Source: Quillaja saponaria (Eukaryota; Streptophyta; Magnoliopsida; Fabales; Quillajaceae). From it: a DNA stretch of 64,000 nt. Both the position numbers and the translations under genes were made by a program. Where the stretch lies: NCBI GenBank assembly GCA_029379385.1, contig CM055613.1, positions 17,750,001 to 17,814,000 of the forward strand, given 5' to 3'. Shown here piece after piece: positions 10,083-22,562 of the stretch. Within the stretch, counting starts at the first letter, position 1. Each line of letters starts with the position of its first letter. The notes beneath the pieces are model-generated. The model had not been told where the DNA came from, searched no databases, and was given only the letters and a program-made list of their open reading frames with translations.

Positions 10083-11807
10083 TGTTAGTATCAGTGTCTA
10101 ATAGTTAATCAATGGTTGGTTGTAATGATATTTTATTTGTATTTAATCCATCTAATAACATTTATTAGGCATTCTTTATTATATTGTTTAAATGAGATAT
10201 ACTACAACGACATATAAAGTCCCTAAATTAAATAATTGGTATGCATAGTTATGATGTTGGCTATAATTGTGAGATTTAACATGCATAAAGTATTTGACTT
10301 GAGATTATCTTATTACCTTATATGTGAATCTATGTTTTTTGATGTCATTCCCCTTTATCCTGTAATAAGGATAATACATGGCTGATTATTGGACATGTAG
10401 TGAAGTATATGAAAGTAGATGATAGACAAAAAATTCATCATCGTCAGTAAAGAGGATGAATATCACATGGCCTCTTGAGACAAGTATGTCTTGTTTCAGA
10501 AATCTTTTCAAAGTGAAAGAGAATAAGAAAAGTGTTTTCTTGAATCTCTTTGAAGAACAAAACGTAAACTTCATTTCAAGTAAAAGAATTTAAACAAAGA
10601 TTGAGTTGACACTAGAATCCATGCCCTATGTCTATCTTGGGATATGTTTGATGAAAGCATTGAATTACAAGGTAACCAAGCATTGCAAGGTTTGATCAAT
10701 GATCTTAACTTCGTTTGTACTTGGGTGGTCATGATATATTGCTAGATATTAATTTTTATCAATGAATATAAGTTGGTTAGTTTTGCAAAACCAAAGTTAA
10801 ATTAAAATTGTTTTAATTTAACCGTACTTCTTAGGAAGTATCCAATTACATTTATTGTCAATGCACGAAAGAGCTTAATAGGTTACACACTTTAATTGAC
10901 TTAGGTTAAGAACCTTGAAGGATTAATGGAGTCTTGGATAATAGTTAACTTCCAAGAATATCAGGGTAAAAGGATAATTGTTACCTATACATATATGGCA
11001 AATATTGTTTTCATGAAAGTCAAGGAAAAGTCTAGTGAGAATCCTAATTGGATTTGGAATCATAATTGGACTTAGGCCACTAGGAGTCTAAAAGCCCATT
11101 AGTAATCATAATAAGATTACAGATTACTAAAGGAACTTTGGCCCTAAGGCCTTGGGCTTTAGGTTTAATGAAATCCTAAACAATTAATGACAATATGTCC
11201 CCAAGCCCTAGTCACCCCTTATATATATGTAATTTATAAAATTCGGCCAAGGCTTATGAAAATAAGGTGATTACAAGTGACATACGACCTTGGAGAGATT
11301 GTGAACAAGAATAGTTCTTGAAAATCTCATTCCTTAGTTGTGACCCCTTTTGTTGAAGCAAAGAGTTTTTTCTTCAACAACAATCCTCCATTAACGATTC
11401 AACCAAATGGAAGCTAGCATGAATCCTAAGGGTGAATCGATTCTTTCGAATCCTTTTCAAAAAGGTAAAGGTTCTTAACCATCAATTGTGTGAACTATTT
11501 CATTAAAGGCTTATTCTTTTGAGTAGCTTACTAATTATAGGTCATACTTTGTGTTTGATTAAGAGAATTGTTATGATGATTTGTGGCAGAACTCGAAGCA
11601 TCCCTGCTAAACAATACAACTAGCTGCATTAGGAAAGCTTCAAAAGGTTAGTTTTAATCTTCTGCTTTTGTAATACATTTAAATATATATGTACATATAT
11701 ATACATTCATATATATATATATATAATTAAATACCTAGGATCTTGGTTAGGGAAAATTTTAACTCCACTGCGTATGCATATGATGCATGACCCTAAATTT
11801 CCCAATA
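10083..11807 (-). mobile_element. Copia-type solo LTR, minus strand
   Basis: On the minus strand the block begins TATTGGGAAATTTAGGGTCA, then ATGCATCATATGCATACGCA and CCTAACCAAGATCCTAGG, and ends CACTGATACTAACA. This is the characteristic start of a large group of plant Ty1/copia LTRs (TGTTGGGAAATTT...) with one mutation in the terminal TG. It is about 1.7 kb with no coding region or partner LTR nearby, so it is probably a solo LTR. No clear 5-bp target duplication remains. Confidence 0.6.
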
Positions 11808-12035
11808 GTGTTGAAGGAAGTTGTAACTCTAGGTTTTCTCCATTATTTTCTAAGTTTATTTGATTAGTTTAGTTTAGTTATTAATCTCAAAGTTTCATTC
11901 ATTTGAATAAAGTTAAGGTTGCTTAATTTTAGTACTTAACGATTATTAGACTTAATTCCTCGTGGGAACGATCTCCACTTATAATTTTATTTCTTGTTCA
12001 ATGATACATGTGCTTGCGTTAATGAAATCCATAAA
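11808..12035 (+). mobile_element. Athila-like element 2, 3' part of the 5' LTR
   Basis: This resembles the end of the LTR at 59805-60040: GAAGGAAGTTGTAACTCTAGG, an AGTTTAGTTTAG-like run, AATAAAGTTAAGG, TTTAGTACTTA, and an ACATGTGCTTG end. The upstream part of this LTR is missing; the copia-type LTR abuts it. Confidence 0.7.
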
Positions 12036-12042
12036 AAGTTTT

Positions 12043-12060
12043 TAGTGCCTTTGCCGAGGA
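12043..12060 (+). promoter_or_regulatory. Primer binding site of Athila element 2, tRNA-Asp type
   Basis: TAGTGCCTTTGCCGAGGA matches the tRNA-Asp primer site pattern at 14 of 18 positions and follows the LTR by the same spacing as in element 1. Confidence 0.72.
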
Positions 12061-12149
12061 ATTATTCTAATATTTATTAATATTAATACCAATTATTCTA
12101 ATTTTAGTTTTAATTCAAACTTTCTTTTTGTTTATTTTTCAGGTACTCT

Positions 12150-13740
12150 TAACTTCCATAAGACAAACTCGAAGCTTCAAGTTGTTTCTTTCGATCCCGA
12201 TATCAATAGAACATATCGAAGACATTAGAAGGAAAAGTCACAAGCATTGAATCAAATGCCAGCAATGGCTGAACATTAAGAACCTAAGTCCTTGCAGACT
12301 ATACAGTACCTCTTGTGCAAGGCCTCCATTCAAGTATTCAAAGGTTAGCAGTCTAAGCCAATAACTTTGAAATTAAGCCCGACCAGATCCAAATGATCTA
12401 GTAGATTGCACAATTTATTGGATATCCAAATGATGATCCAAACTCCCACCTTGTAAGCTTTTTGGAGCTTTGCGATACTTTCAAGCTTAATAGGATTTCA
12501 AATAATGCAATAAGGTTGCACCTCTTTCCTTTCTCAGTCCGAGATAAGGCAAAGAGTTGGTTGATAGCAATCCCACCTAACTCTATTACAAAGTGGGAAG
12601 GATTAACCTAAAAATTCCTACCCAAATTCTTTCCACCAACCAAGACAGGCAAATTGTGGAATGAAATCACTTCATTCATGTAATTGGATTCAAAGTCCTT
12701 ATACGAAGCTTGGGAAAGGTATAAGCTACTAAGAAGATGCCCCCATCATGCTATATCAAAGTGATTGCAATTCCAAACCTTCTATAATGGTTTGGTTAAG
12801 CAAATAGGGACAACAATTGATGCAGCAGCTGGTGAAGTTTTAATGGGAAAGTCAATTGATGAAGCCTTTAAGCTATTGGAGGAGATGGCCTCTAATAATT
12901 ATCAATGGCCTTCCGAAAGGTTGTCAACTTGAAGAGTAACTGGGCTTCATAAATTGAATGCCATTAGTGCATTAACTATACAAGTAGCTATCTTATTAAA
13001 AAAGATTGACACTTTTGAAGTTTAACTAATCAAATGCTAAGTCATGGCTTGTGAGATTTATGAGTATGGAATAATGTTGAAGCAACAAATTTTGTGGGCA
13101 ATTACAATAGGTAGCTGAATAACAACTCTTACTCCAACAACTATAATACGAAGTGGAGAAATCACCCAATTTTTTCTTGGAGCAATCATATGAAGCAAAA
13201 CTCATTTATCCATTGGGTTTTTAATCACAACAAAGAGTGGTTACACCCGAAAAAAAGCTAACCATTAAAGACATGTTCATGCAATACATGTCTAAAACGG
13301 ACTCCATCATTCAAAGCCAAGCAACATCACTTAGGACCCTTGTGACTCATATAGGTCAGTCGGCTAATGCTCTTAGAAAGCTAAAATCTAAAACAAGCAA
13401 GTTGAAAAGGAGATTGTAAGTGACAAGAAAGAGAACCAAGCTCAAAAAGAAATGAGTCACACTTATTCACCCTACCTTTTTCTCAACATTTCCAAAAGCC
13501 AAAATTTGATGAACAATTTAAGAAATTTTTAAAGGTATATAAGAAGCTTCATATTAATATACTTTTGCCAAAACTTTAAAACAAATGCCTAGTTATGCCA
13601 AGTTCATGAAAGACATCTTGTCCTAGAAGTGGAAGATAAAGGATCACGAAATGGTTTCCTTGACCGAAGAGTACTGTAGTGTCATCCTCTAAAAGAAACT
13701 ACCTACAAAACTCAAAGATCAGGGTAGTTTCAATATTCCA
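12150..13740 (+). pseudogene. Athila-like gag, element 2, broken
   Basis: Blocks in order: FDPDINRTYRR near 12205, the [21 protein letters not shown] block at about 12435, [13 protein letters not shown] near 12530, WERYKLLRRCPHH near 12710, then TIDAAAGEVLMGKSIDEA and LLEEMASNNYQWP (12810-12915). The C-terminal part (13560-13720) encodes QMPSYAKFMKDIL and DHEMVSLTEEYCSVIL. Many stops are present. It leads into the protease in one frame after a TAA at about 13690 that replaces a conserved Gln codon. Confidence 0.85.
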
Positions 13741-14223
13741 ATTTCTATTGGCATTACATTTTGTGGGAGAGCTTTATGTGATTTGGGAGAAAGTACTAAC
13801 TTGATTCCCTTCTTAATATTTCATAAGCTTGGTATAAAAAAGGAGAAAATCAAGCTAACCAAGGTGACCTTACAACTTGCAAACCAGTCTCAAACATATC
13901 CAAGGGGAATCATTGAAGATATCCTAGTCAAAGTGGATAAGCTTATATTTCCAGCTGAATTTCTCATCCTTGATATGAAGGAAGATATAGAAATTCCCAT
14001 AATATTTGGAATACCATTCATAGCCACCAGTAGAACTCTCATAGATGTGCAAAAACGAGAACTCACTATGAAAGTTCAATACCAAGAAGCAAAGTTCAAT
14101 GTCTTAAAGGCAATGAAGTTTCTTTCTGAATCCAAGAAGTGCTATGCAATTAAGGTGGTGCATGGAGCCACCAATGAAGGAGTTCAAGAGTTTAGTATTC
14201 TCTTGATATATCCTTATCATTAA
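13694..14223 (+). pseudogene. Athila-like retroviral-type aspartic protease, element 2
   Basis: An open frame of about 175 codons reads KKLPTKLKDQGSFNIPISIG, TFCGRALCDLGESTNLIPF, QLANQSQTYPRGIIEDILVK, FPAEFLILDMKEDIEIPIIF, GIPFIATSRTLIDVQ, KFNVLKAMKF. These are the Athila protease blocks. The catalytic Asp is in CDLGES, where the family usually has CDLGAS, so Ala to Glu next to the active site is unusual. It is translated only as part of Gag-Pro in an intact element; the upstream stops make this copy dead. It ends with a natural-looking stop and is not followed by reverse transcriptase. Confidence 0.88.
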
Positions 14224-15640
14224 ATCAATCTTCAATTGTCAAGCCACCACTTTTGAAGACCAAAAGCTCAATCAAGGAAGAGGTTGTCAAGTGGTGGGAT
14301 TGAATATCAGGGAAGCCAAAGCTATCAAAGGACAATCCTTTTGGAATGAATAGGTTGGCCAAGGCAAGCTCTAGAAGGAACTAAAAAGGAATAGAAAGAG
14401 GTTCAAGCACTCTTTGAAAGATAAGGCCTCCATCACTATAGAGGATAAGGGTTAAGCATGCCAAAGTCAAACTAGCTATAATTCAGGGCTTCTTAGGAGT
14501 CAACCCAAGTTTCTAAATAATTCTTTTTTTCTTTTTAGTTTATGTTTTAGTTCTTATTGAGAAGTTTTTCATTAAGTGTTTTTTTTTTTTTTTCAGGCAC
14601 ATCATGTTTTACCTCCTACCAACTTACACACTATTAACAAGGCCAAGGATTAGTGAGCATTTCACCTTATATTTTAACATTGAGGTTAATGTTTGTGTTC
14701 AATTTGGCAGAAGGTTTTATTGGTGTACTTGTTTTTCTTTTTGTTAGCTAAGATGAAACCGTTAATATTTAGGATCGTATTTAGTTAGAAACCTTATAAT
14801 TTTTTTTATTCTCTCTTGAGACAAAATTCTAGACAAAACGAAGTTAAGGATATGATTTAGTCTATCTTTGGACCGTTTGAGCTTTTTTATGCTTACCGTA
14901 TGTTATGTTATATTCCTAGTTACCTCATTGAGCCTAATATTTCTTTTTCTTTGACACTTATAAAATTTTTGCCTAACCATTTTGATTAAATTCATGTTTT
15001 TAACCCTTACTCTTAGATATGTTGATCATTCTATGAATGTATTGACCTATATTATAAGAAATGGAGGAAAAGTTTGAATTAATAATTAAAAAAAAAGTAT
15101 ATGTTTATTCCTCTTGATCACCCCTATATTAATAATTAAAGAATAAGTTAAGGGGGTGCGATAAGAATTGGGCAAAAGAAAAAGGTAAAGAAAAATATAT
15201 AAAATGGTTAAAAGAAAAAAGTATGCCAAGTGGGTATTACTTGGGTTGTGTAATAAGCTCTTCAAGGTTCTAAAGAACCTAATGCTTAGGGTAACTTGAG
15301 CCTTAAAATTTCCTTTACCATACCGTTACCCTAACCTACTTTACAAGCTTAATAAAAACCAATTGATCCTTGATGTTGGAGTTTATATTAGTGAAGAGAA
15401 AGTTGAGAAAAGAACTAATAGGGTTTGAGTTCTGAATTGGATTTAGATATAAATTTATCCAAATTGCATTCATTCCTTTGTTAAAAGATTATTACACACA
15501 CACTCGCAAATCCATTTGAATTTGTTCCTTGCTCTTGAATTGAATCATGAAGTTGAGTGATACTTATGGTTGACATTTAGTTAAAGATCATGGAAACTTT
15601 TAAAAGCATGTTGAGGACCTATTTTAAGTCAAATTGGATG
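14224..15640 (+). mobile_element. Element 2 internal non-coding 3' region, no pol
   Basis: Between the protease stop and the 3' LTR there are only 1.4 kb and no RT, RNase H or integrase similarity in either strand. A T run followed by CAG (14579-14597) looks like a splice acceptor. The region is A/T-rich with many stops. The element therefore resembles a gag-pro-only non-autonomous Athila derivative or an internally deleted copy. Confidence 0.6.
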
Positions 15641-16509
15641 GGAATAAGGATTTCCTAAGTGTCGGGCGATACAGCATCTAAAATTGCATGAAAAAGCACA
15701 CAGGTAGAGATATCTGGCACCATGGCACCCACTATGAGTTCCTTATCCAAATTTCAGTGCCGCAACACCAGAAAAGTATGGTCACTGCGCCGACCTGATT
15801 CCTAGTCCAAATTGAACTAAAATTGAGGGTTCTAAAGAGGATTAGTTCAAAGATTCAATACACACAAGTTAGTTAAGAAGTTCTAGATATTAAGAAGCGA
15901 TAAGGAGATGCAAGAAGCAAGAAGAGCTTGGATAGTTGAAGATTGAAGCCAAACAACCTATCGATTTTCTACCATCCTACTCCTTTACTTCTCTTGTATT
16001 TATTTAATGTTTTATTTATTTGAATTCGTGTTTACACTAAGTAGCATGGAGTAGTTTTATTTCTAAGATTGCAACGGAACTTAACATGTAGCTTGGTTTT
16101 ATGTTATTTATTGATTTATTAGATTTTGGTACATAATTTATTTATTTTATTATATGCTTAATGGTTCTAAATGATTGGCCATCTTTTAGACTGACTTGGT
16201 ATTTTAAAGGAACCTTGACAAAGGAAATCAAGGTTTAACCTTGAATAAAATAAACTTGTTTAAATTCATTCACATGCTTGTTTGAATTTGATTCATATAT
16301 AGGATAGAAATATTCATTCATACCTTGTGTAGCCAAGTCAGGTCTATTCATAATAAGTCTTGCTTAACTCAATTCTAATAGAAATATAGTGAATTGGTTA
16401 AGTGGGATATTATTATAAGTAACTCAAAAGATAATTATAATTGAATAAGAACCCTAGGTTAATAATTTGGTAGCATAACTAAACATGATAAAATAATAAT
16501 AAGCCAAGT
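15641..16509 (+). mobile_element. Athila-like element 2, 3' LTR (truncated)
   Basis: Colinear with the LTR of element 1: a GC-richer block with GCACCATGGCACC near 15718, AAGTTAGTTAAG, CCTACTCCTTTACTTCTC, AGTAGCATGGAGTAGT, AACATGTAGCTTGG, GCTTAATGG, and TTCTAATAGAAATATAGTG. The match to the copy at 59385-59815 is clear. It is cut at about 16509 inside GCCAAGTGAGG, where the long-LTR fragment starts. Confidence 0.75.
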
Positions 16510-17782
16510 GAGGTTTATTGAAAATCCTGCATGACCTAGCTGTAGTCTAACAACTGTACCAACAATTATACTTAGAATTAGGTTATGAAATTTTACAAAA
16601 AGCATCCAAAGACCCTAAGCTACACTTTCTCTTTTTGAAATCTTAATTTAATTTAGCCCAAAAAACACCTGAAATACAAGATTTCTCTAACCCATGAAAT
16701 ATGTCCCTGCATCGCCTCAAACACCTCTTAGTTCTTATTTTTGAACACTTTAGTTATAACTAACACTCTTTTGATCATACCCATTACTCACTTTCATTAG
16801 CTCCTTAATCCAAAACATTAATTAACCATTATCTACTCTTGTTTAGGAACTTTTACTCTAAGAAACTAGTTATTATATTTTCCATCAAAAGCGTAGACTA
16901 AACCTTCTAATATCACTATATTTCAAATTCCAACTCTTAGTCATGTCTTTAACCTTTCTTCATTCATTTTATTTTCATCCTTTCAAACCATATATTATCA
17001 TCCGCACTATTTATTTTAATAAGAAACCTACATACATCAACCTTTATGCATATATTAACATTTGATTTCTCCTAAGCATCTTGTCAACCACCTAATATGC
17101 ATGTTTTAGTCTACTTTATATATATATACACTCCCCAATACAATCAACATACTCTTATTAATCCTTAGCTTGCTTAAAATTTTAATTAAACCATCAACAT
17201 AACCCACTTTCAAAGCTTTCACTTCCTATAAACATGTAACTATTTCACATGTTCTTTGTTCAACTTTTGTTCACAATTTTTTACATCTCCACTCTTAATC
17301 CATCAAGATATATTAAAGAACAAGGTAAGAGTCTATAAATTTATCACCAAATAAGCCAAATAGTTGCCTCCTCCCTTGATGGCTGAAAGAATCATCTCTT
17401 GCTATCCAATTATAGCCACTAACACTTCATCAATTTGCCCCCTTCTAACAGTAGTACCACCCTTAACAAACTCAGCCAATAAAACTAGAACAGGATATGG
17501 TTAGTTGCTTCCATATCTAGCCTTGTCCCTTACACACAAACATGGTAGATTTACTAAAGAGAATGGGAAAAATTCAAATAGCTGACTAAAGCAAGGTTTT
17601 TGTTGGTGAGAGCTACTACTAGCAGCTAGAGTTACTGTCAAAACTGGGAAAACTATTGGCTTCCATGGTTGCAACAAGTGAAGCTTTAAAGTTTGAGGAG
17701 AGCAAGGACTAAGGAAGAGACTTTGGATGCAAAGATTGACAAAAGCATGGTTGCTCCCAAGAGAACCTCACGAAAAATCAGG

Positions 17783-17820
<38 letters not shown>

Positions 17821-18060
17821 AACAAGGGAGGTTAGAGCAAATAAAATAGGAGAAAAGCTAAAGGCGGTGGAGTGAAGTCAGCAAGAAAAATAAAACAAGA
17901 AGGAGAGAGAAAAAGAAAAAAAAGTCTACCAAGTAAATGGTCAAAAAGTTGAATTTTGTGGTGTAAATAATTCTTAAAATTATACTTGTATACACACACA
18001 CACACACATATATATTCCATTAATTTTTTTTTTCTTTGTATATACTATATTTCATACCTA
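16510..18060 (-). mobile_element. Long-LTR gypsy fragment, minus orientation (copy B)
   Basis: This matches 52195-53815 in the same orientation: ATCCTGCATGACCTAGCT / ATCCTGTTTGACCTAGCT, CTACCAACA, GACCCTAAGCTAC, TTTCTC, and near its end AATGGTCAAAAAGTT / AGTGGTCAACGTCAAAAG followed by TGGTGTAAA. The matched unit in copy A continues to an LTR terminus with a primer-site context elsewhere (57912), so this is half of a long LTR. It holds a 36-base A run at 17783-17818. Confidence 0.65.
17783..17818. repeat. Poly(A) run, 36 bases
   Basis: An uninterrupted A tract inside the long-LTR fragment B; likely a slippage-expanded A-rich leader rather than a retroposition tail, because homology to copy A continues on both sides. 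Confidence 0.9.
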
Positions 18061-18559
18061 ACTAAAAGTGTACATAGGACAAAGTCTAAAAGGATTAAAG
18101 TCAAAGTCAATCAAATTCCTAGTGTATATACAATGAAATATTTATTATTGTTGCACCTATATACAAAAATTACACAAAAAATTCGTTAAAACGAATTACC
18201 GACATATTAGGTAATGAAATACTAACATATCAAATTATATCATGTTCAATTGTATTATTATTTATTTAATTTGTTTATTTTATGATGAAAATTTACATGT
18301 TACATTTAAAACTTAATTTTACGTTATTAGGTTATGAGGGTTATAACACTTGTATAATTAGAATTTATTTAAGAATACTAAAATGTATCACTACGATGCC
18401 AAGTTATGACATATCATAAATTTTATTGTTATTTTATTGTTATTTATTTAATTCGTTTATGTCCTTCACACTAAACAATAGAAAATAATGTTAGTTTGAT
18501 TGTCATTGTCAATTCTTGCCTGAGAATTATCTATTTCGAAAGCAATGAAAAATTTCTGA
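18061..18559. other. AT-rich stretch before the CACTA coding remnant
   Basis: No coding similarity recognised. A CA/TG microsatellite and TATA tract (17992-18016) lie just before it. The 5' end of the CACTA element should be in this direction, but no CACTACAAGAAA-type terminus was found, so that end is probably deleted. Confidence 0.4.
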
Positions 18560-18800
18560 AAGAACACCACTTAGAAAAGCTCACTGCCTTCTAGATTGTC
18601 GAGTGCTAAGGTTTTTGCCAGGATTATGTCATTTAGGGTTTAATGTACGAAATGGATCATAATTGGGTGAAAATGAGTATATTCTGGGAATTCCTGTATT
18701 GAGCTACCAACCTACTTCGCCATAACTTAGATGTCATGCATATTAAGAAGAATGTGTTTATTAATATTTTCAATACTGTCATGGACTTTAAACATACAAG
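18560..18800 (+). pseudogene. CACTA transposase TNP2 domain fragment
   Basis: One frame encodes MSIFWEF, LY, a stop, ATNLLRHNLDVMHIKKNVF and NIFNTVMDFKHTSDN. This is the conserved TNP2 block of plant CACTA transposases (family pattern LPYW..NLLRHNLDVMHIEKNVCDN). It ends where an LTR-like insertion begins at 18801. Most of TNP2 upstream is too decayed to read. Confidence 0.85.
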
Positions 18801-19080
18801 TGATAACTCTTGAAAATATAGTTATTTTACATCTTTTTACTCATATTATTTTAGCTATGTTCTTGAGTTTTAATTGGTTTTTGCTTGTTTTAGTCAAATC
18901 CTAGTTATAGTCCTTATCATATTAGGATGATGAATCCTAGTTGATTTAGGAGTGAATTAGGTATTTTTATAAGATTTCTAACTTATATTAACTTAGTTTG
19001 TGTCCTTGGAAGGTTGAATGCTTAAAAGAGTCCTATTTGAGGTAAATTCGGGCTCAAAATCGAACACGTGTTAAGGGCTC
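18801..19080 (+). mobile_element. Athila-like LTR 5' fragment inside the CACTA gene
   Basis: TGATAACTCTTGAAAATATA at the start, then TTTTACATCTTTTTACTCAT, TATTTTAGCTATGTTCTTGA and GTTTTAATTGG resemble the LTR start at 49932 (TGATAAGCCTATGAAATATC, ATTACATGTCTTTTTTATTC, GCTAAGTTATTGAGTTTTAG). CACTA coding similarity stops before and resumes after it, although several hundred codons of transposase between are missing, so a deletion accompanied the insertion. Confidence 0.55.
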
Positions 19081-19084
19081 AATT

Positions 19085-20370
19085 GTTGAGGCTTACATGC
19101 TTGAAAAGACATCAAATTTTTATAGCCTTTACTTTGCAACCAATGTACATACAAAGATTTGAGAAATAGGTCATAACGATGATTATGAGATTCATCTAAC
19201 TGACAGGGCATCTATATTTTCTTATCCTGATAAAACTATTGGATGTGCTTGATCTCAAGTGCTGAAAGATTACGAGTATAACAAAGTGGTAATATATGTC
19301 CTTCTTAACAATGAAGAGATTAGACTTTTTGTGGAATAATTTTCAAAAACTCTTATTATTCTTAAACTTTTTAGACGCAACTTATCTTTTCATACATTTA
19401 TTTGTAGTAAATTCGATTCAATAATGAGAGTTGATGAACCCAATATCATCAATCAACAACTTAAGGGAGTTCATGAATGGGACTTTTTGCAATAGTTATG
19501 CTAACTAGTAAGAAATTTGTTGATTAAAATTAAACTTCAATTTCATTAATGACATTTTTATTCTTACATCTGTCATAATTACGCATGTATTAAGTAATCT
19601 CGGTGTTGATGAGCACATATGCGATATATTTATAGGTCTAAATCGGTGTGGATACTCTTATAATGGATATATCATAAATGGTTATAGGTTTCACACAAAA
19701 TATCATGCGAAAAAAAAATATTAGAGTCTGTGTGAAGGGAATCTGTTATAATGTATGTGATTATAATTTTTACAGTATGTTGACCGATGTTATTGAATTT
19801 GAGTATGAGGGTCCCAACAACAAAGTTGTCTTATTCAAGTGTCTATTGTATGATTGTTATGATAAGTGACTTAAAGTTGACCCCCAACATACTTTGATTG
19901 AAATAAATGTCAAATAGCCATTTGTGTTAGGTTATCAAGTGACACAAGTATTTTATGCAAAATATTTGTCTAAGAAAAGAGAAAAGCTTGATTGGTGGAT
20001 AATATGTAGAGTGAGACCAAGAAACTTTGTTAATTTCCATATTGACTGAAGATAGCACTAAAGATGTGGTGCCCATTCATTCAAACTTCTTTTCAATATC
20101 AAGAAATCTATTTTTCAGCTCCAGTTACCCTTGAAGATGATGACAATATCTGAATCACTTCATGACGGAAATGTGATAGAAGAAATAAATCCAAATGAGT
20201 TTCTTCAATCAAAGAGAACAAACGTGCAAGTGTAATTGTTAATGATGATTTTATTGATAAAGATAAAATCATCATGGTTCAAAAAGAAGATGATGAAAAA
20301 ACGAAGAATTAATTGATGATAATGATGAAAATGATGAGAATTAGTAGTTCTTACATGTAAATATGTAAGC
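19085..20370 (+). pseudogene. CACTA transposase C-terminal part (DUF4218/DUF4216-like), broken
   Basis: Reading with stops and frameshifts: FYSLYFATNV, GHNDDYEIHLTDRASIFSYP, VIYVLLNNEEIRLFVE (family RYVLFNCEEV..F), then NGYRFHT near 19677. The open frame 19678-19869 encodes VCVKGICYNVCDYNFYSMLT, DVIEFEYEGPNNKVVLFKCL (DUF4216 pattern YGVLTDIIELEY....VLFKC.W). Then KVDPQHTLIEIN, LGYQVTQVFYAKY, KLDWWIICRVRPRNF. An acidic, Asp/Glu-rich tail follows to about 20370. In intact elements the protein binds subterminal repeats and cuts the ends; this copy cannot be translated through. Confidence 0.85.
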
Positions 20371-20558
20371 ATATTCATAAATTGTGACAATGTTAATTGC
20401 TAGCTTGTTATTCATTTTATAAATAACTAATATAATCATATAATTTGTTGTTTTATGTATATATACTACACAATCATTCCTAGAGGTATTATTCTTTTAA
20501 CTTCATTTTCATTATTGGATTCTTAAATAGTATTTTATGCTCAAGTTATAGTTTAAAT

Positions 20559-21386
20559 GCAAAACCTTTAGTTTCTGGGAAAAACGGTCAAATACAACTC
20601 TATTTTGAATTCCAAGAGGACTAGAATGACCGTATGAACAAATAAGACCTGTAAAAAGAAATAGAAATCCATTTAGATCAATATTTAGGATGTTAGGCCA
20701 AAATTACAGTTCCAAGGCAAAAACTTTGTAACTTTAGGTTCAGGAGGTAAAACGGTCAAGTAGACGTCTATTTGTGATTTTGAAAATACCAGCATAATCA
20801 CAGGGATGAATATGACCTGTAGAAAAAAATGAAATGTCATTTAAATCAATAGTTATGATATTAGGCCAATGTTACAGTTTCAAAGCAAAAGCTTTGTAAC
20901 TTTGGGTTTAGGGGTCAAAACAGTCAAATACAAGTTCGTTTTGGATTTTGGGAGTGCTGGCATGATCATTAAGAAAAATAAGATCTATAGGAAAAAATAA
21001 AATGTCATTTCGATCAACAGTTAAGATATTAGGCCAATGTTACAGTTTCAAGGCAAAAAATTTATAATTTTGGGTTTTTAGGGCAAAACGATCAAATATA
21101 AATCTGGTTTAGATTCTGGGAGTACCGACACGATAGAAGGATGAATAAGGCCTGTAGAAAAATATAAAATGTCATTTGAATCAACGGTTAGGATATTAGC
21201 CCAATCTTATAATTTCAAAGCAAAAGCTTTATAACTTTAGGTTCAGTGGGCGAAACAGTCAAATACAAATCTGTTTCGAAATCCGAAGTATTGGCATGAC
21301 TAAAGGGACTAATAAGACTTGTAAAAAGAAACGAAAATCGATTTTTATTAATAATTAGGATATTAGGCCAAACTTTAAGTTTTAAG
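20559..21386 (+). repeat. Five ~167-bp tandem repeats plus a partial sixth
   Basis: Units start at GCAAAA(A/G)CTTT: 20559, 20717, 20885, 21053, 21220, with a partial sixth from 21387. Lengths are 158, 168, 168, 167 and 167 bases. Each carries a GGGGCAAAACGGTCAAATA-like block, a GACCTGTAGAAAAA block, and ends ATTAGGCCAATGTTACAGTT then TCAAG. By eye units differ at roughly a fifth of positions. They lie 3' of the CACTA transposase, inside the element. Confidence 0.92.
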
Positions 21387-21594
21387 GCAAAGATTTTGAA
21401 AATTTTGCTTAATTGTCTAAGTTAGAGTTTTAACTTATATGTATATTAATTTAGGTATAACTTATCTATTTTGATTATTTTAGTCCTATATCCAGCCCTT
21501 CACACCTCAGTTAGGATAATGAGCAAACTCAAGACAACGAAAACTTACGATTAAGAGATGATTTTTTCATTTATTGTAAACAATATTAATTTTA

Positions 21595-22528
21595 AGCTAA
21601 ACTATACATTTGGTCCCTGTAGTTTCACTCGAATTTTACTTTCGTCCTTACTTTTTATTTTGTTACAATTGAGTCCTTATAATTGTAAAATTGTACCGAT
21701 TGGGTCCCAATTGTCACCTACCTTCAATTATAACATTAACGAAAGTGACGTGGACTAACAAATTCCATGCTGGACAAATAAAAAATCTTATGTAAAAATC
21801 TCTTGTGACAAATAGACAAATAAAAAGTAGACACGTGAAAAATTTTAAAAATTTGCAAAATATTAATAAAATAAAAAACCATATTACAAATTTTAAAAAA
21901 ATTATCGTCCATCATTATCCTCTATTAACTATCACCGATAAACCGTCCACCATCTCAATCTTCTCCTACATATCCAGTTGAATCTGATCTGATCAAAATC
22001 CTCTGTTTCGTGTTAAGCTCGGTCTTCCTATCTATTCACCTAATTGATGACCCTTAGTGGTGGAGGTCAGTCACCTCCATTGACGGTGAGCCTCTTTCTC
22101 TCTTTCTCTCTTTCACTCAAATTTCTCAATTTCTTACTTTAGGATCACATTGGAGAGACTTCACCAATTCAACAACCTATTTTTATCTTGTATTGTTTTC
22201 AAATTATCTTATTCCGGTCCACTAGACTTGAGGTAATCCCTCCAAACCTATCGTGTTTGTGCTTGTTTGATTAATGCAGTCTCTATGTGAATGTTGAAGA
22301 AGAGTACTAGAAGGATTTGGTTATTATTAATGATAATATGTTATTTGGGTATTGCTCGATTTAGGTAGTCTTTATTTGGGTCTTTCTCTATATTTTGCAT
22401 GGAGGGTATATAAAATATGAAGATGATGGTTAGCAACAAAGCTAATTTCTTTTCCTTGTTTTGTTAGTGTGCAAAATATGATTTAGAGGAAGAAAAAACA
22501 TGCATCTATATCAATCATGGTGGATGCG

Positions 22529-22562
<34 letters not shown>

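Noticed and set aside
17986..18189. 67-codon frame over CA microsatellite
   Set aside because: Low-complexity translation of a CA repeat and A/T-rich DNA.
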